Part shown: piece after piece, positions 1 through 8,168 of the stretch
Position numbering within the stretch: position 1 is the stretch's first letter
Layout: each line of letters starts with the position of its first letter
NCBI RefSeq assembly: GCF_000411975.1
Contig: NZ_ASXG01000078.1
Span: forward strand, 1 to 64,000
Reading direction: 5' to 3'
Origin: Amycolatopsis orientalis DSM 43388
GTDB lineage: Bacteria > Actinomycetota > Actinomycetes > Mycobacteriales > Pseudonocardiaceae
DNA length: 64,000 nucleotides
Notes under the pieces: model-generated
Seen by the model: the letters and a program-made list of their open reading frames with translations, nothing else
Told to the model about the DNA's origin: nothing
Databases searched by the model: none
Position numbers and translations under genes: made by a program

Positions 1-992
1 CCGGCCGCACCGGCGGCCGCGCTCCCGGCTCCGGCCCCGCCGCCCGTCAGCCCGCCCGGCAACGCGCTCCCGCTGCCGCCGCCCGCGCCGGAACCGAGCG
101 CGCCGCCCGGTCCGCCGAACGATCCCGGCATTCCGGCGGTCGCGCCCGGGCCGCCCGTCCCCGGCAGCGACCCGGGACCTCCGGCCAGGGCGGACGACGC
201 CGTGGTGAGCCCAGCGTCCGGAGAAGAGGAACCGGAAGAATCCCGGGAACCGCGCGATTCGCTCCGCGCCCGCCCGTCCGGATCGACGTTCGTCACCGCC
301 GGCGCGTCGGTGAAGTGCGGCAGCTTGTCGTGTACGCCCTTGCTCGACGTCTCGTAGCTCTCCATCACGCGGACCGCCTCGGCCTTGGCCTGCGACGCGG
401 CGCGTTTGGCGGGCAGGTGATCGTCGAGGAGCTGATCGACCATCACCGCGCCGCTGGGACCGCTGGCCGCGTTGAGGTCGTAGCCCTCGCGGAACTGGTT
501 CTCCGCCGCGTAGAACACCGGCTCCGGCATCTTGTGCTTCGCCGTTTCGACCGCGCTCGTGTAGTGGTCGAGCTTGTCGCCGACCGCGCGCATCGTCTCG
601 CTCGCGCCCGCGCCCCACGAGGTCAGCTTCGACGCCGACTCCGCCGCCTGCCCGGCCGCGCCGCCCCGCCACGACAGCAGCAGCTTCTGCACCGTCTTGT
701 GCACCGCCGAGGTCGCCGAATCGACGTCGTAGGCGAGCGTGCCCCACTGGTGCGCGGACGCGCCCATCGCGACCGGGTCCGCGGTCATGATCATGTCGTA
801 GAGCGTGGTGTGCGCCCAGGCGTTCCAGTTGATCTTGCCGAAGGACGCGTCCGTCAGGTTGGCCCGCTGGGCGAGCTTGGTGCGTCGCAGGACCCGGCGC
901 TGCGCGGCGGTGGGCGGGTGGTCCTCGCTCCACAGCCGGTGCTTGCGGTGCTTCTCGTACGGCAGCCGTTCGTAGCCCGGTGTCCGGCTCAT
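1..992 (-). CDS. PPE-like ESX-associated protein, 3' end cut by window
   Basis: The reading frame starts at ATG 992-990 and runs off the left edge, so the C-terminus is missing. Residues about 35-230 are helical, with alternating Ala/Ser/Lys and a segment around LLSWRGGAAGQAA that carries the Trp-x-Gly turn of WXG100/PPE-type proteins. After about residue 240 the protein becomes a Gly/Ser/Pro/Ala-rich low-complexity tail. That layout matches PPE-family substrates of type VII (ESX) secretion in Pseudonocardiales. Its start codon overlaps the stop of the upstream gene (ATGA, 989-992), so the two are probably co-translated partners. No ESX core gene (EccC, EccD, MycP) is visible here. The family call rests on layout and the W-x-G turn; the cargo function is unknown. 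Confidence 0.6.
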   Translation of the reverse strand, partial: MSRTPGYERLPYEKHRKHRLWSEDHPPTAAQRRVLRRTKLAQRANLTDASFGKINWNAWAHTTLYDMIMTADPVAMGASAHQWGTLAYDVDSATSAVHKTVQKLLLSWRGGAAGQAAESASKLTSWGAGASETMRAVGDKLDHYTSAVETAKHKMPEPVFYAAENQFREGYDLNAASGPSGAVMVDQLLDDHLPAKRAASQAKAEAVRVMESYETSSKGVHDKLPHFTDAPAVTNVDPDGRARSESRGSRDSSGSSSPDAGLTTASSALAGGPGSLPGTGGPGATAGMPGSFGGPGGALGSGAGGGSGSALPGGLTGGGAGAGSAAAGAA

Positions 993-1483
993 GCCGGCGT
1001 CCCTCCCCCGTCGTCCGCCCGGCGGCCCAGCGCGTCGAGCGAATCCTTGGCGTCGCTTTCCTGCTGGACGTGGCCCGCGCTCGCCCGGCGGATGGCCTCG
1101 CGCAAGGACGACAGCTCGTCGAGGTACTGCTGCAGGATCGCCTGCGCGCCGCCGTCGGCGGACCCGCGCACGCCGAACGCCTTCCGCAGGTGCGCGGCGA
1201 CCGGGCTGGTGCCGTCCTTGAGCGGATGGGTGAGCTGCTTGGCCTGTTCGAGGCAGGCGGTCAGCTCCTGCTCGCGCCTCTCCAGCTCGGCGTCGGCGGC
1301 CGCGATCTCGGCCGGGTCCAGCTCGATGACGCCGGTGTCGGCGACGAGCTCGGCGTTGCCCGCGCCGGACGGGCCGCGCACCGAATCCGCCGTCTCCGGC
1401 CGCCCGGAGCGGTGCGTCTCCTTGGCCTGCTGCCGATGCAGCGCACGAACGTCTGCCCAGTCCGAAACCCGGTGCGAACTCAC
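989..1483 (-). CDS. Small helical partner of the PPE-like protein
   Basis: This encodes 164 residues starting at GTG 1483-1481, chosen because GGGAGG lies about 7 bases upstream. An earlier in-frame start at 1714 would add an Arg-rich, gene-unlike N-terminus. Residues about 55-115 (ELDPAEIAAADAELERREQE and onward) are strongly charged and heptad-like, predicting a coiled-coil hairpin such as the helical ESX/WXG family adopts, although no clear WXG is present. The stop overlaps the start of the PPE-like gene by four bases, indicating translational coupling. A role as a chaperone or heterodimer partner of that protein is inferred from position only; no function is recognised from sequence. Confidence 0.6.
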   Translation of the reverse strand: MSSHRVSDWADVRALHRQQAKETHRSGRPETADSVRGPSGAGNAELVADTGVIELDPAEIAAADAELERREQELTACLEQAKQLTHPLKDGTSPVAAHLRKAFGVRGSADGGAQAILQQYLDELSSLREAIRRASAGHVQQESDAKDSLDALGRRADDGGGTPA

Positions 1484-1789
1484 CCCAGTCCACCTCCCAG
1501 CGGGCGTCCTCGACGGACGCGCGCACCAGTATGTCAGCCGTCCGGACCGCAGGCATCCGGTCCGGGAAAGTCGGCGATGAGACGGCGGCGGCGCGAGCGC
1601 GGTTCCGCGGCTCACCCGGACGGCGGAGGGTTGCCCCTGGTGTCGGAGTCGCCTCCCGGAGCAGCGGCTCCGCCCCGCACAGCGGCCGCCCGCACGTCGT
1701 CGCCAGCGGAACACCAGAGGTCCGGGAAGGGGAACCCGAGGGAAGCGGAGTCCCTCGGGTTCCCCCGGATCGGCCAGGAGGCGCGCCGT
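1484..1789. other. Intergenic region with terminator
   Basis: Between the ESX-like pair and the DHFR-like gene, both transcribed leftward. The right part (1729-1765) holds a perfect hairpin described separately. The remainder is GC-rich, contains the GGGAGG ribosome site of the 989-1483 gene just left of 1500, and presumably its promoter, but I see no convincing -35/-10 pair. Confidence 0.4.
1729..1765 (-). terminator. Intrinsic-type hairpin after DHFR-like gene
   Basis: GGGGAACCCGAGGGA (1729-1743) and TCCCTCGGGTTCCCC (1751-1765) form a perfect 15-bp stem with a 7-base loop, 25 bases beyond the stop of the leftward DHFR-like gene. No U-tract follows, which is usual in high-GC actinomycetes. 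A related but imperfect hairpin lies at 17090-17128. Confidence 0.7.
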
Positions 1790-2362
1790 TCAGCGGACGA
1801 ACTCGAAGACCTGCTTCTGGATCCCGTTCGAGTAGGCTTCGCTTTCGATCAGCTTCAGCGGCTGCTTCTCCTTGTCGGTTTCGCTGAACAGCCGCTTCCC
1901 GGCGCCGAGCAGGACCGGGAAGACCAGCAGGTGCAGCCGGTCGACCAGGCCGGCGTCGGTGAGGTCGCGGACCAGCGTCGCGCTGCCGTTGACGATGATC
2001 GGACCGCCCTCGGTCTTCTTCAGCGCGGCGACGTCGTCGAGCGAGCGGAGGATGGTCGTCTCGCCCCAGTTCGTCACGAGGTCCTCCTCGCGCAGGGTGG
2101 TCGACACGACGTACTTCGGCATCACCTTGTAGTGCGGGAACTCGGCCATATCCGGCCACACCGGCGAGAACGCCTCGTAGCTGACGCGGCCGAGCAGCAG
2201 CGCGGTCGCCTCCTCCTGCTCGGCGCCCTTGAGCGCGTAGGCGGCGGGGTCGAATTCGATGTCCTTGAACGTCCAGCCGGCGTTCCGGTAGCCGGGCTCG
2301 CCGCCGGGGGCTTCGACGACGCCGTCGAGGGACACGAACGCGGTGGCGATGAGGGTGCGCAT
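1790..2362 (-). CDS. Dihydrofolate reductase family (RibD C-terminal-like) protein
   Basis: A 190-residue cytoplasmic protein of the RibD_C/DHFR-fold family: MRTLIATAFVSLDGVVEAPG at the N-terminus is the typical NADPH-fold opening, LLLGRVSYEAFSPVWP is the family LxGRxTYE motif, and GPIIVNGSATLVRDLTDAGL followed by a VFPVLLGAGKRLF segment is the C-terminal signature. Stand-alone members reduce small heterocycles with NADPH; the true substrate is rarely known. The start at 2362 is chosen because AGGAG lies at good spacing. An upstream in-frame Met at 2398 adds 12 non-conserved residues. It is separated by 99 bases from the catabolic array upstream and followed by a strong hairpin, so it is probably its own unit or the last gene of the array. 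Confidence 0.85.
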   Translation of the reverse strand: MRTLIATAFVSLDGVVEAPGGEPGYRNAGWTFKDIEFDPAAYALKGAEQEEATALLLGRVSYEAFSPVWPDMAEFPHYKVMPKYVVSTTLREEDLVTNWGETTILRSLDDVAALKKTEGGPIIVNGSATLVRDLTDAGLVDRLHLLVFPVLLGAGKRLFSETDKEKQPLKLIESEAYSNGIQKQVFEFVR

Positions 2363-2461
2363 GGGATCAGCTCCTGGTTCGAAATGGTGTCTGTTCACCT
2401 ACGCGTCGAACGGACCCGCCCCGATCAGACACGCCCTCCGCACCAGAGAGTATGACGTGGG

Positions 2462-3580
2462 TCACACCGCCGTGCGCCAGGCGTCGTACCCGTAGATCGC
2501 GTCCGCCGCGGCCGAGCTCGTCCCGCTCTGCTTGAGCCAGCTGTTGCCCCGCGAGGCCAGCTGCACCTCGCGGGTCCGGTCCAGCCGGGCCGCCTGGTAC
2601 GCCTTCAGCGCGACCTCGACGTCCGGGTAGGCGGCCAGCGCCCGCGCCAGCACCACGCTGTCCTCGATGGCCATTCCACCGCCCTGCGCCATGAACGGCA
2701 TCATCGGATGGCACGCGTCGCCCAGCAGCGTCACCGGCCCGGACGACCAGTTCGGCAGCGGATCGCGGACGTACAGCGCGGACTGCAGCACCGAATCGCA
2801 CGCCTGGAGCAACGCGCGGGCATCGGGGTGGAAGCCGCGGTACGCCTCGCGCAGTTCCTCGACGTCCCCGGGCGTGGTCCACGATTCGTGCCGCCACTGG
2901 CTCTGCCGCGTGGTGGCGAAGACGAACACGTCCGCGCCGCGATTGAGCGGGAACGTCACCAGCTGCGTATCCGGATCCGGGCCCCACCACTTGGTGAAGC
3001 AGTCCAGGTTCGGCACGTCCACCGAGCCCGCGGGCAGCACCGCCCGGTACGCGACGACCCCGGTGAACTCCGGGTGTTCCGCGCCGAACAACGCGGTGCG
3101 CACGGCGGAGTGGATGCCGTCGGCGCCGAGCACCACGTCCGCGGAAGCCCGCGAAGAACCGAACTCCAGCTCGACCTGGTCCGATGTGGACAGTCCGGTC
3201 AGCTTGTGCCCCAAGCGGATCACGCCGTCGGGCAGCGCGCGTTCCAAGGCGGCCAGCAGATCCGCGCGGTGCATGGTGAGCTGGGGCGAGCCGTAGCGGC
3301 GTTCGGCCTCGTCGCCCATCGGCAGGCGCGAGGTTTCCTCGCCGGTGTCCCACGTGCGGCTGATCCGGTACTTCGGCCGCGCCGCGGTTTCCCGCAGCTC
3401 GTCGCCGATGCCGAGGCCGTCGAGCGCGCGGACGGCGTTGGGCGTGAGGTTGATGTCCGCGCCGACGCGGCCGAATCCGGCCGCCTGTTCGTGCACGACC
3501 GGCGAGAACCCGGTCTTCCGCAGGGCGGCAGCGGCGGCGAGCCCGCCGATTCCGCCGCCGACGATGGCGATTTCCGGCAC
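2462..3580 (-). CDS. FAD-dependent aromatic monooxygenase (3-hydroxybenzoate 6-hydroxylase / salicylate hydroxylase type)
   Basis: A 372-residue class A flavoprotein monooxygenase. The N-terminal GGGIGG of IAIVGGGIGGLAAAAALRK (about residues 6-24) is the ADP-binding Rossmann loop, GADGIHSAVR (about 153-162) is the DG motif contacting FAD and NADPH, and LLGDACHPMMPFMAQGGGMA (about 283-302) is the GD motif with the conserved His-Pro. Such enzymes use NADPH and O2 to hydroxylate phenolic or benzoate rings. It is the most distal gene of the leftward catabolic array, 14 bases after the MBL hydrolase gene, so it likely hydroxylates the pathway substrate or an intermediate. The exact ring substrate cannot be read from sequence. 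Confidence 0.88.
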   Translation of the reverse strand: MPEIAIVGGGIGGLAAAAALRKTGFSPVVHEQAAGFGRVGADINLTPNAVRALDGLGIGDELRETAARPKYRISRTWDTGEETSRLPMGDEAERRYGSPQLTMHRADLLAALERALPDGVIRLGHKLTGLSTSDQVELEFGSSRASADVVLGADGIHSAVRTALFGAEHPEFTGVVAYRAVLPAGSVDVPNLDCFTKWWGPDPDTQLVTFPLNRGADVFVFATTRQSQWRHESWTTPGDVEELREAYRGFHPDARALLQACDSVLQSALYVRDPLPNWSSGPVTLLGDACHPMMPFMAQGGGMAIEDSVVLARALAAYPDVEVALKAYQAARLDRTREVQLASRGNSWLKQSGTSSAAADAIYGYDAWRTAV

Positions 3581-3594
3581 AGCGAAAGCTCCTT

Positions 3595-4494
3595 CTAGAC
3601 AGTGAGGTCGAGCAGATCGTGGCCCACGACGACCGGGCCGGAGTAGTGCGGACGGACGCGCCGAAGCCAGCCTTCGTCGTCGAGGCGGGCGGGATCGGCC
3701 GGGCCGAGGTGCGACAGCGCGACCCGCCGGGCCCCGGCCGCCGCGGCCACCCGGCCGACGTCCGCCGGCGAGGTGTGCGAGGCGGCGAGGAAGTCCAGCA
3801 GTTGCGGCGAATAGCCGATGCTGCGGTAGAACTCGGGTTCCATCGCTTCGTGCACGAGCAAATCGGCGCCCGCGGCCAGTTCGCCGACCGCGTCGCTGCG
3901 GGCGGTGTCGCCGGAGAAGGCGACCACGCCGTGCTCGGTCTCGAACCGGTAGCCCAGCGCCAGATGCAGCGGCGGATGCGGGACGGCCCGCGCGGTCACG
4001 CGGACCCGGTCGTCTTCGTGCACCACGATTTCCGCACCGGCCGCCACCGAGAGATCGGCGGCATCGACGAGCCCGGCCAGCCGCGGCCGGTCGCTGGTCC
4101 GCTGGCGCACCGCGACGTCCTGGCCGAAAGCCGCGAGGCTGCCCGCCACCAGGCCCTCGGTGCCGGCGGCGGGCGGACCGGGGTCGGTCAGGTCCGGGCC
4201 CGGCCCGTAGACCGGGACCGGCTCGACGACGCCCTGGTTGGCCGGGCCCCAGCCGAGCAGGAAGAGCGTGAACAGCTCGGCGACGTGGTCGGAGTGCAGG
4301 TGCGTCACGAACACCCCGGCCAGGTCGCGCAGGGACAGCCCGGCGGAGACGTACTTGCCGAGCGTCCCGTAGCCCGCGTCGACCAGGTAGACGCGGCCGC
4401 CGACCACCACCGCGTTCGCGCAGCCCTGCCGGCCCGGCGCCGGGTACGGCCCGGCCGCCGTGCCGAGCAAGATCACGCGCAGCGCGTCCGTCAC
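3595..4494 (-). CDS. MBL-fold metallo-hydrolase
   Basis: A 299-residue metallo-beta-lactamase fold enzyme. The zinc-binding HxHxDH is HLHSDH (H65, H67, D69, H70), and further metal ligands are expected in the AFSGDTARSD segment (Asp) and the C-terminal ALSHLGP segment (His). The overall plan is that of the RNase Z/arylsulfatase-like hydrolases often present in catabolic operons, where they hydrolyse lactones, thioesters or esters. The GTG start at 4494 overlaps the stop of the MFS gene (GTGA), indicating translational coupling. This start removes only upstream sequence that belongs to the transporter gene. Substrate unknown; participation in the ring-cleavage pathway is inferred from position. 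Confidence 0.85.
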   Translation of the reverse strand: MTDALRVILLGTAAGPYPAPGRQGCANAVVVGGRVYLVDAGYGTLGKYVSAGLSLRDLAGVFVTHLHSDHVAELFTLFLLGWGPANQGVVEPVPVYGPGPDLTDPGPPAAGTEGLVAGSLAAFGQDVAVRQRTSDRPRLAGLVDAADLSVAAGAEIVVHEDDRVRVTARAVPHPPLHLALGYRFETEHGVVAFSGDTARSDAVGELAAGADLLVHEAMEPEFYRSIGYSPQLLDFLAASHTSPADVGRVAAAAGARRVALSHLGPADPARLDDEGWLRRVRPHYSGPVVVGHDLLDLTV

Positions 4495-5873
4495 GGCGAA
4501 ACCTCTTCCAGCGTGCGGCCCTTGGTCTCTTCGGCGAAGAACCCGGCGACCAGCGCGCCGACCAGGCAGATCCCGCCGAGCACCAGGAACACCGACGCGA
4601 GGCCGCCGCCGCCGGCGTAGAGCGCGCCGACCAGGATCGGGCCGAGGATGAGGCCGAACCGGTTCAGCACGCCGCCGAGGCTGACGCCCAGCGCGCGGCT
4701 GCGGGTCGGGTACAGCTCCGGCGTGTACAGGTACAGGCAGACGTTGACCGCGAAGTTGAACATCGCCGCGAGCGACGACCACACCAGCAGCTGGAGCGGG
4801 GTTCCGGCGCCGAGCGCGCCCAGCACGACCAGCATCGCGGTCGTCCCGCCCAGGCCCGCGGCCAGCACGACCCGGCGGCCGAGCTTGTCCACGACCAGCG
4901 CGGCGATCAGGCAGCCGACGAGACCGGCGACCGACGTCGCGGTGCTGTACCAGAGCGCCTGCCCGATCGAGAGGTGGAACGAACCCTTGTACAACGTCGG
5001 CAGCCACGAGGTGATGCCGTAGTTGGCGAGGTAGCCGACGAACCAGACCGTCCACACCATCAGCGTGCGCCGCCGGTAGCGTCCGGCGAACAGGTCGCGC
5101 AGCGAACCGCGCTTGGCGGGCACCGCTGCCGGAACGTCCGCGGCCGCGGCGGGCGGAGGCAGCGGACGGCCCAGGGATTCCTCGACCCGGCGCTCGATGT
5201 ACGCCATCGTCGCCTCGGCCTTCTCGGGCTGCCCGTGCGCGGCGAGCCAGCGCGGCGATTCCGGGATCCGCAGCTGCAGCAGCACCGCGGCGAGGCCGGG
5301 CACGGCGGCCAGCGCGAACAGCGGTCGCCAGCCCCAGTGCGGGATGACCCAGGCCGCGACCAGCGCGCCGACCGCGAGACCGGCCGGGAAGACGATCTCG
5401 TACATCAGCACGAACCGGCCGCGGCGGCGAGCACGGCTGATCTCCGCGATGTACGCGGCGGCAGTCGGCACTTCGCCGCCGATCGCCAGCCCTTGGACGA
5501 ACCGCAGGATCAGGAACGGCAGCAAGGCGGTGCACAGCGTCATGGCCAGGCTGCACAACGCCGTGACGGCGACGCACAGCGTGATCACCTTGACGCGGCC
5601 GATCCGGTCCGCGGCCCAGCCGGACGCGAGCGCGCCGAGCAGCATGCCGATCGAGCCGATGGTCAGCGTCGCGGTGCCGGACGCGGTGCTCAGGTGCCAT
5701 TCGCGGCTGATGACCGGCAGGGTGTAGGCGATCAGCAGCTGGTCGAACGCCTCGAAGAACGTGACGATGCCGATGATCAGGCGGATCGAGACCTGCCAGC
5801 GCGACATCGGGAGCCGTTCCAGCCGGGCGGCGATGTCCCGCTGGGTCACCTCGGGGGTGGCGGCGATACTCAT
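4491..5873 (-). CDS. MFS transporter (metabolite:H+ symporter, sugar-porter/aromatic acid type)
   Basis: A 460-residue integral membrane protein with about 12 hydrophobic segments. The cytoplasmic loop signature GWAADRIGRVKV (loop 2-3) and its repeat VVDKLGRRVVL in the second half identify the major facilitator superfamily, and RIPESPRWLAAHG before the central loop is the PESPRW motif shared by the sugar porter, SV2 and aromatic-acid symporter groups. It likely imports the aromatic substrate of the surrounding operon. GAGGAGG sits about 5 bases before ATG 5873. The stop overlaps the MBL hydrolase start. Direction and substrate are inferences from family and context. Confidence 0.9.
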   Translation of the reverse strand: MSIAATPEVTQRDIAARLERLPMSRWQVSIRLIIGIVTFFEAFDQLLIAYTLPVISREWHLSTASGTATLTIGSIGMLLGALASGWAADRIGRVKVITLCVAVTALCSLAMTLCTALLPFLILRFVQGLAIGGEVPTAAAYIAEISRARRRGRFVLMYEIVFPAGLAVGALVAAWVIPHWGWRPLFALAAVPGLAAVLLQLRIPESPRWLAAHGQPEKAEATMAYIERRVEESLGRPLPPPAAAADVPAAVPAKRGSLRDLFAGRYRRRTLMVWTVWFVGYLANYGITSWLPTLYKGSFHLSIGQALWYSTATSVAGLVGCLIAALVVDKLGRRVVLAAGLGGTTAMLVVLGALGAGTPLQLLVWSSLAAMFNFAVNVCLYLYTPELYPTRSRALGVSLGGVLNRFGLILGPILVGALYAGGGGLASVFLVLGGICLVGALVAGFFAEETKGRTLEEVSP

Positions 5874-5917
5874 GGGCCCTCCTCGGAGCCGGAGCGTGCA
5901 GTCGATCGTAAGGGGTT

Positions 5918-6517
5918 TCAGGCGGCCGGAGGAGAATCCGGCAGCCCGGCGTCCAGGAACCGGACCAGATCGTCCACAGCGGACGGTCCGGAGGGCAGCA
6001 CGAGCCGATCGGGCGCGTGCGGGTCGAAAACGGGCGCGCCGGGCCACGGTGGCGGCTCGGGCCCGAGTGCGGCGGCGAGGTCCGCCCCGGCCAGTTCGGC
6101 GAGGTGGGCGGCGGAACCGAAACCGGCGGCGGCCACGCGGCGGCGCGGCATTCCCAGCCGGGTCCCGAGGTAGTCGAGAGCGCCGGCGAGGTCGGCTTCG
6201 AGATCGGACAGCGCGAGCGCGGCGAAGGCCGCGTCCGCGGTGTCCGGGCCGAAGGTGGGGCCGCCGGTCTCGTAGTAGAACAGCGGCGCGACGGTGACGT
6301 AACCGCAGCTCGCGAGCGTGCGGCAGCAGTATTCGACGGGTTCGTCGAGCCCGGCGGCGCCGTGCAGGACGAGCACCGCGCCGCGGACTCGCGAACCGCC
6401 GCCGGGCGGATGCCGCACGAGCAGCGGCGCGGACGTCCGCACCACCCGGCGGCCGCGGTTCGCGGGTCCGTGCCCGTGGTGATGGTGGACTTCGGCAGCT
6501 TCGATGGCGCCTCCCAC
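5918..6517 (-). CDS. Dienelactone hydrolase-like protein lacking the usual nucleophile
   Basis: A 199-residue alpha/beta-hydrolase-fold protein closest in layout to the dienelactone hydrolase family: GAVLVLHGAAGLDEPVEYCC (about 46-65) is the oxyanion region, and ADLAGALDYLGTRLGMPRRR precedes the nucleophile elbow. At the elbow the family motif Gly-x-Cys-x-Gly is replaced by GFGSAA (132-137), so the catalytic Cys position is Gly134 with Ser next to it. The C-terminal part is short and Pro-rich. The N-terminus carries a His cluster (VHHHHGHG, 10-17), possibly metal binding. The gene lies 12 bases after the ThDP-enzyme gene in the same array. It may be catalytically altered or inactive. Confidence 0.6.
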   Translation of the reverse strand: MGGAIEAAEVHHHHGHGPANRGRRVVRTSAPLLVRHPPGGGSRVRGAVLVLHGAAGLDEPVEYCCRTLASCGYVTVAPLFYYETGGPTFGPDTADAAFAALALSDLEADLAGALDYLGTRLGMPRRRVAAAGFGSAAHLAELAGADLAAALGPEPPPWPGAPVFDPHAPDRLVLPSGPSAVDDLVRFLDAGLPDSPPAA

Positions 6518-6529
6518 GTCGGGTCTCCC

Positions 6530-8155
6530 TCAGCTCTCCGGAACCGGCACCGGCGGCACGAACGGCCGCGGCGTCGCGGGCAAAGCGGTCACGTCGACCT
6601 CGATCACGAACGGCCCCTGCTGGGCGACTGCCTTCGCCAGCGCGTCGGCGAACTGGCCGGGCTTGGACACCAGCGCGTGCGGCAGGTCCAGCGACTGCGC
6701 CATCCGCGCGAAGTCGGGCGTGTACAGGTCGACGCCGGCGCGCTGTCCGCGGTGGTGGTCCTGCATGTTGCGCAGCACGCCGTACCCGCCGTCGTTGAAC
6801 ACGACCAGCGCGAGCCACGGCCGTTCCTGCGCGAGCGTGCACAGTTCGCCGAGGTGCACCGCGAGACCGCCGTCGCCGACCAGCACCGCGGTCGGCGCGT
6901 CCGGCGTCGCGAGCGCGGCCCCGATGCCGGTGGCCAGGCCCTGCCCGATGCCGCCGCCGACCGGGAACACGTTGGTGCGCGGGTCGTAGATGTCCAGCAG
7001 CCGGTTGCCCCATTGGCTGGACGGAATGGTGACGTCGCGGGCGATCACGGACTCGGCCGGGAGCCCGTCGCGCAGCGCGGCGCAGATCTCCGCATACGGG
7101 CCGATCGCCTCGTTCAGGTTGTCCCGCACGGCTTTCCGGGTCGCGACGACCCGATCGCGCCAGCCCGGTTCCGTGCCGGATTCCACAGTGGACAAAGCAG
7201 TCAGCACGGTTGCGGCGTCGCCCCGCACCCCGACGGTAACTGGGTAGACCCGGCCCAGGGCTTCGGCATCGACATCGATCTGCAAGTGCCGTTCTGGCAG
7301 CTTCAGGTGGTAGTGCTTGGTTTCGTTCGAGCGGAAGTGCGTGCCGACCGAGACGAGCAGGTCGGCGTCGCCAAGCAGCTGCGCCGCCGACTCGTGCGCG
7401 GCGAAGTTCCCGACGACCAGTTCGTGGTTTTCCGGCACCGTGCCGCGGCCGGAGTTGCTGGTGAACACCGCCGCACCGAACCGTTCCGCGAGCGCGCGCA
7501 CCTCGTCGCGCGCGCCAGTCGCTCCCCCGCCGAGCCAGAACACCGGACGACGCGCGGCAGCGAGCAATTCGGCGGCTTCCGCGAGCGCGGCGGCGTCGGG
7601 CGGCGGGACCGGAGCCGGTTCAAGCGAGCCGGGACGGAATTCGTGCCGCGAGTACTGCAGATCGATCGGCCACTCGACGCTCGCCGGGCCGCTCGGGACC
7701 GACAACGCGTGCCGGATCGCCGCGCGCAGCGTCTCCTCGGCGGTCTCCACCGACGTGATCGTGGCCGCGTGCTTGGAAATCGCGGTCAGCATGCCGATTT
7801 GATCGCGCGTCTCGTGAATGACACCGCGCCCGCTGCCGAGGAATTCGGAGTCGATCTGACCGGTCACGTGCAGCACCCGACTGCCCGCCGTCAGTGCCTC
7901 GACCAGCGCGCCCGCCGCGTTGCCCGCGCCGGTGCCGGTACTGGTGATCGCGACGCCGAGGCCGCCGCTGGCCCGGGAGTACCCGTCGGCGGCGTTCACC
8001 GCGGCTGCCTCGTGGCGCACCGGCACAAACCGCAGATGCCGCGAAACCGCTTCCACCAGCGGCAGGTTGTGCACACTCACCACGCCGAAGGCGGTGTCCA
8101 CTCCGGCTTCGGACAGCAGGCGGACGAGCAGCTCGCCTCCGTGACCGTGATTCAT
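6530..8155 (-). CDS. Thiamine diphosphate-dependent enzyme (acetolactate synthase / benzoylformate decarboxylase family)
   Basis: A 541-residue protein with the three-domain ThDP fold. VRHEAAAVNAADGYSR (about 47-62) holds the cofactor-activating Glu49; a central domain runs about 190-325; and the C-terminal pyrophosphate domain has the VGDGG...NDGGYG Mg/ThDP motif (about 430-465). The protein is shorter than anabolic acetolactate synthase and sits in a catabolic operon with no regulatory subunit. It is therefore more likely a 2-keto acid decarboxylase or carboligase acting on a ring-cleavage product. It is spaced 13 bases from the SDR gene upstream and 12 bases from the DLH-like gene downstream. 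The precise reaction is not determinable. Confidence 0.87.
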   Translation of the reverse strand: MNHGHGGELLVRLLSEAGVDTAFGVVSVHNLPLVEAVSRHLRFVPVRHEAAAVNAADGYSRASGGLGVAITSTGTGAGNAAGALVEALTAGSRVLHVTGQIDSEFLGSGRGVIHETRDQIGMLTAISKHAATITSVETAEETLRAAIRHALSVPSGPASVEWPIDLQYSRHEFRPGSLEPAPVPPPDAAALAEAAELLAAARRPVFWLGGGATGARDEVRALAERFGAAVFTSNSGRGTVPENHELVVGNFAAHESAAQLLGDADLLVSVGTHFRSNETKHYHLKLPERHLQIDVDAEALGRVYPVTVGVRGDAATVLTALSTVESGTEPGWRDRVVATRKAVRDNLNEAIGPYAEICAALRDGLPAESVIARDVTIPSSQWGNRLLDIYDPRTNVFPVGGGIGQGLATGIGAALATPDAPTAVLVGDGGLAVHLGELCTLAQERPWLALVVFNDGGYGVLRNMQDHHRGQRAGVDLYTPDFARMAQSLDLPHALVSKPGQFADALAKAVAQQGPFVIEVDVTALPATPRPFVPPVPVPES

Positions 8156-8168
8156 GGGTCCGTCCTTT

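Noticed and set aside
315..1580. Long plus-strand reading frame opposite the ESX-like pair
   Set aside because: It is antisense to the better supported minus-strand genes and has an Arg/Ala/Pro-rich composition typical of shadow frames in high-GC DNA.
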